Origin: an uncultured Mailhella sp.
Lineage (GTDB): Bacteria; Desulfobacterota; Desulfovibrionia; Desulfovibrionales; Desulfovibrionaceae
NCBI GenBank assembly: GCA_910577155.1
Contig: CAJTMS010000004.1
Span: forward strand, 1 to 50,207
Direction: 5' to 3'
DNA length: 50,207 bases
Below, in pieces: positions 42,897-50,173 of the stretch (within the stretch, counting starts at the first letter, position 1; each line of letters starts with the position of its first letter). The notes below the pieces were generated by a model. The model did no database searches, was not told the DNA's origin, and saw only the letters and a list, made by a program, of their open reading frames with translations. The position numbers were made by a program, and so were the translations under genes.

Positions 42897-43547
42897 CTAA
42901 TCTTTTTTCTTGGCTAACACGCTTTGCCCTGCAAAAACCTGCTCACCGATTTTTACAGCGCTTTCGTACTGTTCGGGAATATAAATATCAACGCGGGAAC
43001 CAAAACGTATCATCCCAAAACGTTCGCCCCGTGCAAGTTCATCGCCTTCATCGGCACGGCAGACAATACGTCTGGCAATAAGCCCCGAAATTTGTACAAA
43101 TTCCCAAGACAAACCGTCTTTGTCCGTCACTTGGTATGCACAGCGTTCATTGTCCGTGCTTGCCTTATCAAAAGACGCATTCAAAAATTTTCCGGGGTAA
43201 TACACAATTTTTTGGAGTTTTCCTGCCACAGGGCTTCTGTTGACATGGACACTAAAGACATTCATAAAAACGGAAATACAGGTTTTTTCTTTTCCGTCAA
43301 TGGGATCTTCCCGTTTTTGGATACGGATGATTTTTCCGTCAGCAGGGCTGACAGCAAGATTTTTATCAGCGGGAACAACACGCTCGGGATCACGGAAGAA
43401 GAACGCACTAAACCATACCAGCACAAGGAAAATAATGGCGCCAAAGGGACATTTGAAACTGGCAAATACAAGCGCTGACAAGGCAAAAAGCCCGATAATG
43501 GGATAGCCTTCCTTTGCAATACTAATAGATTCTTTTTTCATATTCAT
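42897..43547 (-). CDS. psd: phosphatidylserine decarboxylase
   Basis: A 216-residue proenzyme of the short class that makes phosphatidylethanolamine. Self-cleavage is expected at the GS pair in MIRFGSRVDIYIP (around residue 182-183), which gives a pyruvoyl small chain. Upstream blocks VVPADKNLAVSPADGKI and ISVFMNVFSVHVNRSPVAG are conserved. Two hydrophobic stretches near the N-terminus anchor it. ATG codons at 43547 and 43541 are both possible; a GAG lies nearer to the optimum for the second. It sits between msbA and pssA. Confidence 0.95.
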   Translation of the reverse strand: MNMKKESISIAKEGYPIIGLFALSALVFASFKCPFGAIIFLVLVWFSAFFFRDPERVVPADKNLAVSPADGKIIRIQKREDPIDGKEKTCISVFMNVFSVHVNRSPVAGKLQKIVYYPGKFLNASFDKASTDNERCAYQVTDKDGLSWEFVQISGLIARRIVCRADEGDELARGERFGMIRFGSRVDIYIPEQYESAVKIGEQVFAGQSVLAKKKD

Positions 43548-43601
43548 CTCGTTATTTTATTATTTTAAAGAAATACGTAAATTTGTCAAGCAAAGCCCTT
43601 T

Positions 43602-45395
43602 TTATACACATTGTGCCGCTGTGTTTGCCTCTTCTTTTTCCTGTGTTTTAAATTGCAGCTGATATAAATTCTTATAAAAACCGTTGGGAATTTCCATGAG
43701 TTCTTCATGGGTGCCGAATTCAATGAGTTCACCCTCTTGGATAAATGCGATTTTATCGGCATTTTTAATGGTGGAAAGCCTGTGCGCAATAATGATAACA
43801 GTCTTGTTTTCCATGAGATTTTCTATCGCCTGCTGGACAATGGCTTCTGACTTATTATCAAGGGCAGAGGTGGCTTCATCCAGAATAAGGATAGGTGCAT
43901 TGCGTAAAAATGCACGGGCTATGGCAACGCGCTGTTTCTGCCCGCCGGAAAGAAGAGCTCCGCGCTCGCCTATCTGCGTATCCAAACCATCGGGAAGTTC
44001 TGCGATAAAATCTTCGAGATAAGCGGATTTTACCGCCATGACAATCTGTTCTTCAGTCGCCTCTTTTTTCCCAAATAAAATATTTTCGCGGATAGAGCCA
44101 TTAAAAAGAAAATTATCCTGAAAAACAATGGAAATCTGATCGCGCAAAGACTGTAAGGACAAATCCCTGATATCAATACCGTCAATGGTGACACTGCCTT
44201 CTTTCACATCATAAAAACGGGGAAGCAGCGAAATAATGGTGCTTTTGCCTCCGCCGGAATTGCCGACCAGCGCTACCGATTGATTTTTTTCAATGGTAAG
44301 GCATAAATCTTTCAGCACAGGCATATTTTCATTGTATTCAAAATAAACATGATTAAAGGCTATTTCCTTATTAAAGGCTGTCAGCGTCCGGCAATCTTCT
44401 TTCTCCGTAATGGAAGGTTCCATTTGGAAAATTTCATAAATACGCTCAATGGCTAAAAAACCTGTTTGAATGTTGACAATGGTTCCCCCCAAGGCTTTGA
44501 TAGGCGTATACATCATAAGCAGCGCTGCCAAAAATGCCACAAAGTCCCCTGCAGTCATTTCATTTTGAACAATAAGCCAGCTGCCGTATGCGATAGTCAA
44601 GCTCACCCCGATGGAAACGGTAAAATGCATGAACGGGGAAATCCACGCTGTGCGCCGCGTAGATTTCATGTTCAAAGAGAATATTTCCCTCAAATGTTTT
44701 ATAAAAGAAATTTCTTGATTTTCCTGCAAATTATAAGCACGGATAGTTTTGTTTCCCGCATAGGTTTCATTATAATTCATGCTTATTTTTTGCGAAATTT
44801 CAATACTGCGTTTAATAATTTTCTTTAAAAGACGCCGTACCATAGTCAGCGGGGCAACGGTTACCCCTAACACCACAATTGCGATAATCGCAAGTTTCCA
44901 CGAGGTGTAGAGCAGAACGCACAAGAGAGCCAGTGTGGAGCAAACTTTCGTGACAAGACTTTTTAAATTTGCCAGCAAACCGCTGCTTGCAAGATCTGCA
45001 TCTCCTGAAAAACGAACCAAGATAACGCCTGTATTTTGTTTATCGTAATAGCTCGTATCCAATTGTATGAGCTTTTTATAAAGAGCTTCTTTTACCCCGC
45101 AGGTGAGGCGACCTCCCGCATAGGAAGTTAAATAACTTGAAACATAAATAAGAATACCCTGAACAATGGTAAACCCGACAATTAAAAAGGGCAAATACCA
45201 AGGAGCCTGCGCATTGTTACTGACAATAACCAAATCCGTATAGGGCTTTAAAAAAAGCGCTATGGTCGCATCTAATGCCCCAATAGGAATACCAATCAAA
45301 AGCGAAAGCAAAGCCACAAACCAAAACGGTTTTACAAAAGGCCACATCCGCATATAGTTTACGATAAAATGGTTCTTTTTTATAAAATCTAACAA
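43602..45395 (-). CDS. ABC exporter, MsbA-like (fused permease and ATPase)
   Basis: A 597-residue half-transporter that acts as a dimer. Six membrane segments lie within residues 20-330, and the nucleotide-binding domain follows: Walker A GNSGGGKST (378-386), signature LSGGQKQRVAIARA, Walker B ILILDEATSALD, and the switch histidine in IIIAHRLSTIKNAD. It resembles MsbA, which flips lipid A core, and its place beside psd and pssA supports a lipid substrate. Substrate identity remains inferred. It is divergent from the RRM protein gene, with about 190 bases between. Confidence 0.9.
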   Translation of the reverse strand: MLDFIKKNHFIVNYMRMWPFVKPFWFVALLSLLIGIPIGALDATIALFLKPYTDLVIVSNNAQAPWYLPFLIVGFTIVQGILIYVSSYLTSYAGGRLTCGVKEALYKKLIQLDTSYYDKQNTGVILVRFSGDADLASSGLLANLKSLVTKVCSTLALLCVLLYTSWKLAIIAIVVLGVTVAPLTMVRRLLKKIIKRSIEISQKISMNYNETYAGNKTIRAYNLQENQEISFIKHLREIFSLNMKSTRRTAWISPFMHFTVSIGVSLTIAYGSWLIVQNEMTAGDFVAFLAALLMMYTPIKALGGTIVNIQTGFLAIERIYEIFQMEPSITEKEDCRTLTAFNKEIAFNHVYFEYNENMPVLKDLCLTIEKNQSVALVGNSGGGKSTIISLLPRFYDVKEGSVTIDGIDIRDLSLQSLRDQISIVFQDNFLFNGSIRENILFGKKEATEEQIVMAVKSAYLEDFIAELPDGLDTQIGERGALLSGGQKQRVAIARAFLRNAPILILDEATSALDNKSEAIVQQAIENLMENKTVIIIAHRLSTIKNADKIAFIQEGELIEFGTHEELMEIPNGFYKNLYQLQFKTQEKEEANTAAQCV

Positions 45396-45587
45396 TATTC
45401 ACTTCCTTTTTTTCTGAAAATATAAGCTTTATGGACATACGTCAAGAACTTTAGTCATTCCGCCGCTTAGGGGTGATAAAATTTTAATTCTTTTTTTACG
45501 GAACACTTGACAATATATGTGCTTTGTGCCAAAAAGCACAAAAAGGGGAATATGTCTGTTCTCCAAATATTTTGAGAGGATTTTTTG

Positions 45588-45842
45588 ATGGCTAAGTCAA
45601 TTTATGTGGGAAATTTACCATGGTCAACATCTGAAGAGCAATTAAAACAATTATTCCAAGAAGTTGGAAATGTTTTATCCGTAAAACTCATCAATGACAG
45701 AGAAACAGGAAAACCAAAAGGTTTTGGTTTTGTGGAAATGGAAGATGCGGAAGCCTTGGCAGCAATTGAAAAGTTTAATGGTTCCGAATACGGCGGACGG
45801 ACATTGAAAGTAAATGAAGCAAATCCTAAAAAACCTAAATAA
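45588..45842 (+). CDS. RRM-type RNA-binding protein
   Basis: An 84-residue protein made of one RNA-recognition motif: RNP2 is IYVGNL (residues 5-10) and RNP1 is KGFGFVEM (44-51). Such small glycine-poor RRM proteins are known in cyanobacteria and many proteobacteria, where some respond to cold. It probably binds single-stranded RNA in the cytoplasm. The start at 45588 has AGAGGA seven bases upstream. An upstream segment near 45530-45550 has self-complementary GTGCTTTGTG and CACAAAAAG pieces and could form a leader hairpin. A strong terminator follows. Confidence 0.95.
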   Translation: MAKSIYVGNLPWSTSEEQLKQLFQEVGNVLSVKLINDRETGKPKGFGFVEMEDAEALAAIEKFNGSEYGGRTLKVNEANPKKPK

Positions 45843-45860
45843 ATAATAATTTCAAAAAAA

Positions 45861-45890
45861 AAAAGCACGTGCAAGACGTGCTTTTTTTTA
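45861..45890 (+). terminator. terminator after the RRM gene
   Basis: AAAAGCACGT and ACGTGCTTTT form a perfect 10-bp stem with a 5-base loop, and eight T residues follow on the plus strand. A-rich sequence before the stem means it could also act on the minus strand. Confidence 0.92.
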
Positions 45891-45924
45891 TTCCCTCTTC
45901 ATGTTTATGCTTTAATCCGGCATG

Positions 45925-45974
45925 AAAAGCTCTTTCCGTATCAAGTAAAAGAATAATTGATACGCGCAAAGAGC
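45925..45974 (-). terminator. probable terminator after the small hypothetical gene
   Basis: GCTCTTTCCGTATCAA and TTGATACGCGCAAAGAGC pair on both sides of a small internal loop, and TTTT follows on the minus strand. It lies 31 bases beyond the stop of the gene at 46005-46220. Confidence 0.6.
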
Positions 45975-46004
45975 CTTTCCGTTTATGATAATTTAAGGAT
46001 AACG

Positions 46005-46220
46005 TTATGCTTTTTTCCAGCCTTTTTCATTTTCTAAAAAAGCATAAAATTCAGGGTGTTTAAGCGGAGTACGAGTGCTGCCGTTTCTGGTTTTCAATTC
46101 TTTGCCCAATTTTTTTAATTCTTCTCTGTTTTCCTTGCTTGCCGCTTTGCCATATCTTTTTAAGATATGGTCAAGTTCATGATCTTCGGAAAAATTAATA
46201 AGTTCACGATCCGATGCCAT
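46005..46220 (-). CDS. small hypothetical protein
   Basis: A 71-residue charged protein that I do not recognise. It begins MASDRELINFSEDHELDHIL and is probably helical up to a basic stretch (KLGKELKTRNGSTRT), ending in FYAFLENEKGWKKA. The start at 46220 is fixed by AAGGAG six bases upstream; the longer frame to 46280 lacks such a site. No membrane segment or signal is visible. It stands alone on the minus strand with its own likely terminator. It might be a DNA-associated or regulatory peptide, but nothing in the sequence proves it. Confidence 0.75.
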   Translation of the reverse strand: MASDRELINFSEDHELDHILKRYGKAASKENREELKKLGKELKTRNGSTRTPLKHPEFYAFLENEKGWKKA

Positions 46221-46329
46221 ACGCTGCTCCTTTTTATTTGTAGTCAGCTTATCATAAATCAAATCTTTTCTCTTTGTCAATCAAGTATGTTATTCTTTTC
46301 AAGCTGCAAATTATCCGATACGTGTAGAT

Positions 46330-46401
46330 AAAAAAAATAAGCCCCCTTTTTTGTCCATGCTTTTTTGCCTGTCTTCACTTGACAAGATACGGGAGCTTAT
46401 T
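46330..46401 (-). terminator. possible terminator after the hydrolase pseudogene
   Basis: On the minus strand AATAAGCTCCC and GGGGGCTTATT can pair with one bulge across a long loop of about 44 bases, and a run of about eight T residues follows. The long loop lowers confidence. Confidence 0.5.
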
Positions 46402-46481
46402 GGTTTTATGACAGCAGCACTCTGTCATTTACGCATGAATAAAACAAAGCCATACTGCCTTTAAAAAGACATCGGCGAAAA

Positions 46482-47587
46482 TTAGTCCAAGCCCTTTTCT
46501 TTCAGCCATGAAGCCAATATATCGGCAATTTCCTCATTATTTCTATCAGAAAAGGGAAAGTGGGTATTGCCGTGCACGTTAATATCCGGCAAATAAACAA
46601 CCTTCACATCACCGCCGTGTTTATTGACTGTTTCCGCCCAAAGGTTAGCCATTTGCATTGCACAGCGCCAATAATCCTTATGGGGTTCATCGCATGGAGT
46701 TTTCGGCACATTATCCCCGTAATAAATGATAATGGGCATGCGTGTAAATGACATAAACCGGTTCAAGGAAATACCAAATGCCTTGAAATCCCCCATGAAG
46801 CTGGAATTTTTAATGGGAGCGGGAACTTCACCCTCAGGAAACAAAAATCCGCTTCCCGGTTCATGGGAAACAATGGCTTTGATGTTTTTTGTTTTGGTGG
46901 CAGTCTTCCAGCCGATACCACCTCCTTGGGAATGAGTTACAAAAATTGCGGAACCAATTTTTCAAACATGGCAGCCATGGCATCGGAAATAACTTCAGGG
47001 TCGTAGGGTCCCGTATTGGGGGTAATTTGGCGAAAGAACTGGTCAAGATTTTCTTCGCCAACAGCAAATTGCGTTCCTTCATAGTAATTCGGGTATATAC
47101 CCAAGCGGAACTGCCCAAACCAAAACTGCTCATCGGGCTTTGCTTCCAGCGTTTCGGGAAGCGTACTTCGTCCTGCATTGCCTCGTCTTGGCTGATCGAT
47201 TAAATACACGCCGTAGCCTTTGCGCAGGAAAATATGTTGAAAGCCCTCACGTCAGTCTGGGGTTGTTTCCCATGTACGGGAAAACTGCCCTGCACCGTGC
47301 AGAAATGCCATAGGATATTTTTTGGCATGAACAGGAATTTGGTAATAGACATAGGCATGGTCGCCATGCAAAGTCTGGCTTTCGGAGGTTGGCGCAAGGG
47401 GATTATAGGCTTCCTTTGCCTGCACCGCGGAACCGCCTGCCATAAAACTGCCTTGTTCCTGAATCATAAGCGGAGCTTTTTGACTTGTATTTTCAGCGGA
47501 GTATGCCTACATGGGCAAAACTGAGCCCGAACCAAGCAAAAGTCCCAATGAAAGAGACAAGCTATAGCATATTGTTTGTAATTTCAT
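46482..47587 (-). pseudogene. secreted alpha/beta hydrolase, inactivated by two stops and a frameshift
   Basis: The gene starts at 47587 with a signal peptide (MKLQTICYSLSLSLGLLLGS). An in-frame TAG lies at 47507-47509 just after it, and a TGA at 47252-47254 where the text reads TTPD-stop-REGFQ. A one-base frameshift near 46947-46953 joins FEKLVP to AIFVTHSQGGGIGWK, the nucleophile elbow (Ser in HSQGG). The C-terminal part to 46482 continues cleanly (SRMPIIIYYGD-type strand, then histidine in INVHGNTHFP). Repaired, it would be about 368 residues. The original enzyme was probably a periplasmic esterase; the substrate is unknown. Confidence 0.9.
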
Positions 47588-47634
47588 AATGTTCTCGTTT
47601 TCGCTATTAAAAGATTTTCATGAGGAATAAAAAA

Positions 47635-47708
47635 AGATTGCCGTGAGAAGAAAGTGCTTATACCGAGTTACGTTGTTTCTTACCGAACACCCTTCAACTC
47701 GGCAATCT
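47635..47708. repeat. 9-bp inverted repeat enclosing a second inverted repeat
   Basis: AGATTGCCG near 47635 and CGGCAATCT near 47700 are perfect reverse complements; inside, CCGAGTT and AACTCGG pair as well. This lies in the gap 47588-47900, which has no gene and also holds family-2 unit F2. Confidence 0.55.
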
Positions 47709-47784
47709 ATTTTCTTCCCGACCAATGGAAATTGCTTTATGGTTAAAGTTTCGGATGGGTTTTCAGGGGAAAAGTTTGCAATAA

Positions 47785-47878
47785 CGCTCGGTATCACTTC
47801 CTGTGATACGCTCGCTCTCGCTCAAAATTTTAGGGGAAATTATTGAGCTCGCTCTGCGAGGCTCGCACATCCTGTGCT
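47785..47878 (+). repeat. repeat family 2, unit F2 (string of short hairpins)
   Basis: The order matches F1: ACGCTCGG, stem GTATCAC-ttcct-GTGATAC (47792-47810), CTCGCTCTCGCT, an imperfect stem from CTCAAAATTT to AAATTATTGAG (47822-47848), CTCGC-tct-GCGAG (47849-47861) and GCAC-atcct-GTGC (47866-47878). The first stem shares no clear sequence with that of F1 apart from its outer base and loop, yet both pair perfectly. Confidence 0.75.
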
Positions 47879-47900
47879 TTATCATGCACAATGTTCATTT

Positions 47901-48437
47901 TTAAACAGTTTTACCCATTTCATAGGCTTGCTGCATAAACGGCGTGTCTTTAATTTCCCCGGCTTCGTATACGCCGCCGCCAAAAAGATAGCCTTTTTCC
48001 GCAGAACCTTTGAGGCATTTTGCAAGACCGCGCATGCATTCAATGGTGCAGTCCTTGACAAAGCTTTCTTCTTCAGCCGCGGTGATAATATAGTAAAATT
48101 CTTTATTTTTAATAGTCAGCCACCGTGCCACTACCCTGTCAATGAGCTCTTTCATTTGGACATTAATGGAATAGAAATAGACCGGGCTTGCCATCACAAT
48201 GACATCTGCTTTGTCCATTTTGTCGAGAATTTCTGCCATATTATCCAGAATACTGCAAATACCTTCTTTTTTACAGTGATAACAGGCAACGCAGTAATTG
48301 ATTTTTTTATCACGCAAATATATCAGCTCCACACTGCAGCCTGCTTCTTCCGCTCTTTTGGCAAACTGCTGACAGAGCATGGCGGAATTTCCATTCTTTC
48401 TGGGACTGCCTGATAAAATAAGTACATTTTTTGCCAT
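47901..48437 (-). CDS. flavodoxin-fold NAD(P)H-dependent FMN reductase (iron-sulfur flavoprotein-like)
   Basis: A 178-residue flavoprotein. The FMN phosphate loop is GSPRKNGNS (about residues 9-17), and the ring-contact segment is SPVYFYSINVQMKELIDR. Between them, CVACYHCKKEGIC carries four cysteines in a compact cluster, the pattern of iron-sulfur flavoproteins or of related oxidoreductases. It is probably a cytoplasmic reductase of quinones or flavins. The start at 48437 follows AAGGTGA; the longer GTG form at 48446 is less likely. It is intact while both flanking hydrolase genes are broken. Confidence 0.92.
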   Translation of the reverse strand: MAKNVLILSGSPRKNGNSAMLCQQFAKRAEEAGCSVELIYLRDKKINYCVACYHCKKEGICSILDNMAEILDKMDKADVIVMASPVYFYSINVQMKELIDRVVARWLTIKNKEFYYIITAAEEESFVKDCTIECMRGLAKCLKGSAEKGYLFGGGVYEAGEIKDTPFMQQAYEMGKTV

Positions 48438-48481
48438 AATTTTCACCTTGCATTAGAACTATCTGTTTTTATTAGCTTATT

Positions 48482-48935
48482 TTAAAAATTGCTTCGGAAA
48501 AATTCTGTCAATTTCTCAACAGGAATGAAATCCGGCTTATCGTATAAATCAAAGTGACCGGCATTTTTGACAATATACATTTCCTTGGGTTCGGCAGCCT
48601 TTGCATAGGCATCTTCAGAAAATGGACGTGAATGTGCCTTTTCCCCCATAATAAAGAGCATGGGGCGAGGAGAAATTGTTTCTATGTCATTGAACGGATA
48701 GAAATTCATGAAGGCAATATTGCTTGCCTTATCAGAACGGGTATTGATTTCAAAGGGTTCGTCTTCAGGGATAAATTCACCTCTGCCATGGTAAAAGGCA
48801 TGAGAATGTTTGCGGGTTTCGGGGAAATTTTCATCAACTGTGAAAGGTGCTCCGCCCACAAAGACTTGTTCTTATCCAAGGAAGTTTGCATAGCGCTGCT
48901 CTGCTCCCTCAGCAATTATTTTTGGCTCTCGACTA
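48482..48935 (-). pseudogene. 3' remnant of a second alpha/beta hydrolase
   Basis: The C-terminal about 125 residues are open (ISPRPMLFIMGEKAHSRPFS with the acid region, and the histidine in NAGHFDLYDKP). Reading upstream in the same frame, a TAA stop lies at 48872-48874 inside EQRYANFLG-stop-EQVFVGGAPF. Coding similarity ends near 48935, where the transposase-side sequence begins. The N-terminal half with the nucleophile elbow is missing. It is a decayed, truncated gene. Confidence 0.85.
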
Positions 48936-48965
48936 GTATCTCATATAGGATTTATATATAACTAT

Positions 48966-49358
48966 ATGAAATACAATAGAATAAGCAAGTATAAAATTAG
49001 AAAAATTATTAAATGCTTTGCAGAGGATTTAACAGCAACTTCTACAAGTAATTTATTGGGTATTAATCGCAATACTATCAATGCTTACTATAATCTATTA
49101 AGGGAAAAGATTTTTCTTTTCTCTCTGGAAGAAGAGAGAAAAGAGCCAGGTGAATTTGAACTTGATGAAAGCTACTTTGGTGCAAGACGAGTAAGGGGCA
49201 AAAGAGGACGAGGAGCAGTTGGAAAAACGCCTGTTTTTGGAGTACTAAAACGTGAAGGAAAAGTTCATGTAAGTATTGTTCCAAGATGTTCCAAAGAAGA
49301 ATTAATGCCAATAATCCAGGGTAAAATTCTTGAGGGTTCTACAATTCATACTGAATGA
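48966..49358 (+). pseudogene. truncated IS1595-family transposase
   Basis: The frame encodes 130 residues that match the N-terminal two-thirds of IS1595-type DDE transposases: a helix-turn-helix (TATSTSNLLGINRNTINAYY), then FELDESYFGARRVRGKRGRG with the first catalytic Asp in DESYFG, KTPVFGVLKREGKVHV, and a strand up to STIHTE. The family normally continues with the second Asp in HTDGW and a further about 80 residues. Here the frame stops exactly at that point and repeat family 1 begins. No right inverted end is visible. Confidence 0.88.
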
Positions 49359-49372
49359 ATTTTTATTTTTTT

Positions 49373-49518
49373 GGGGGAAATGATTATCTCTGCTGTCGCT
49401 ATCCGTAGAGCTCGTTAACTCGCTAATGGCTACCGCTCCCCCAATCCCCCTCAAAGCCCTGTTATGGACGTTGTCAATAACAGGGAATTAATATTCTTGA
49501 TGTTATCAGGAATTGCTC
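49373..49518 (+). repeat. dispersed repeat family 1, copy A (longest)
   Basis: The most complete copy. It begins with a G-run and GGAAATGATTATCTCTGCTG, continues through GAGCTCGTTAACTCGCTAAT and a C-rich stretch, then the stem CCTGTTATGGAC-gtt-GTCAATAACAGG (49458-49484, one mismatch) and GGGAATTAATATTCTTGATG to AGGAATTGCTC. It follows the truncated transposase directly. It is used as the reference for the other copies. Confidence 0.9.
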
Positions 49519-49533
49519 CAGGAATTTGATAAG

Positions 49534-49563
49534 AAAAAAGAGCGGTATTTGCCGCTCTTTTTT
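49534..49563. terminator. bidirectional terminator
   Basis: AAAAAAGAGCGG and CCGCTCTTTTTT form a perfect 12-bp stem with a 6-base loop; the A/T ends provide T-runs in both directions. It lies just left of the tRNA terminator. Confidence 0.85.
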
Positions 49564-49577
49564 GTACGCTTTTGCAT

Positions 49578-49605
49578 AAAAAAGTCCTCATATCGTATGA
49601 GGACT
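49578..49605 (-). terminator. terminator of the tRNA cluster
   Basis: AGTCCTCATA and TATGAGGACT pair around a short loop, and six T residues follow on the minus strand (A at 49578-49583). It ends 8 bases beyond the last tRNA of the cluster. Confidence 0.92.
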
Positions 49606-49612
49606 AACTTTC

Positions 49613-49687
<75 letters not shown>

Positions 49688-49692
49688 ATATA

Positions 49693-49766
49693 TGGAGGCG
49701 GCTTCCAGATTTGAACTGGAGATAAAGGCTTTGCAGGCCTCTGCCTTACCGCTTGGCGAAGCCGCC
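49693..49766 (-). tRNA. tRNA-Cys (GCA)
   Basis: A 74-base tRNA with encoded CCA. The acceptor arms are GGCGGCT and AGCCGCC, the anticodon stem GAGGC/GCCTT with loop CTGCAAA (anticodon GCA), and the T arm has GTTCAAAT. It lies between two tRNA-Gly genes on the same strand with gaps of 5 and 19 bases. Confidence 0.96.
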
Positions 49767-49785
49767 AAATATGCATTTTTTTGTC

Positions 49786-49860
<75 letters not shown>

Positions 49861-49873
49861 TTGACGAAACACT

Positions 49874-49902
49874 TTTGTACATAACTTTTTCTTGCCTGTC
49901 AA
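49874..49902 (-). promoter_or_regulatory. sigma-70-type promoter of the tRNA cluster
   Basis: On the minus strand TTGACA (49902-49897), a 17-base spacer and TACAAA (49879-49874) stand 13 bases before the first tRNA-Gly. The -35 element is a perfect match; the -10 matches four of six bases. Confidence 0.75.
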
Positions 49903-50051
49903 CAAAAAAAAAGCCATTTTTATGATATTTTTTCTTTTATTAAATAAAGGGGATAGCTATAAAATATGCTGCTGTCTGTGAAAGAGAATGTTAACTTTTT
50001 CCGGAAAGGGTTTTTCTTCTTGTTCTTCAAAAAAGGAGGTTTTTGCGAAAA

Positions 50052-50123
50052 TTGGACGCATTGATAAAAATATTCGCTTTACTATTGAAAGAGGTTGATG
50101 AACAAATAAATTCTTTCAATTAA
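50052..50123 (+). other. possible very small ORF behind a strong Shine-Dalgarno sequence
   Basis: AAAGGAGG at 50032-50039 is a near-perfect Shine-Dalgarno sequence, but no ATG follows at the right distance. In one frame a TTG at 50052 (or at 50043) opens 23-26 codons ending TAA at 50121. The peptide would read LDALIKIFALLLKEVDEQIN plus three residues, amphipathic and helical. The spacing (12 or 3 bases) is poor, so a real gene is doubtful. Nothing else is visible between the tRNA promoter and the repeat at 50174. Confidence 0.15.
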
Positions 50124-50173
50124 AAAAGTAATCTTGTTTTTGTGAAATAAAAATAAGCGATGAGAGGGAGTAT

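Noticed and set aside
45505..45540. Promoter of the RRM gene from the TTGACA near 45508
   Set aside because: No acceptable -10 element lies 16-18 bases downstream of it.
47252..47254. In-frame TGA as a selenocysteine codon
   Set aside because: Neighbouring text suggests a glycine at this place, there is no obvious SECIS-like hairpin right after it, and the gene is broken elsewhere.
47507..47509. In-frame TAG after the signal peptide as a pyrrolysine codon
   Set aside because: The same gene also has a TGA and a frameshift, and the residue lies at the signal-peptide junction, not in an active site. Decay is the simpler reading.
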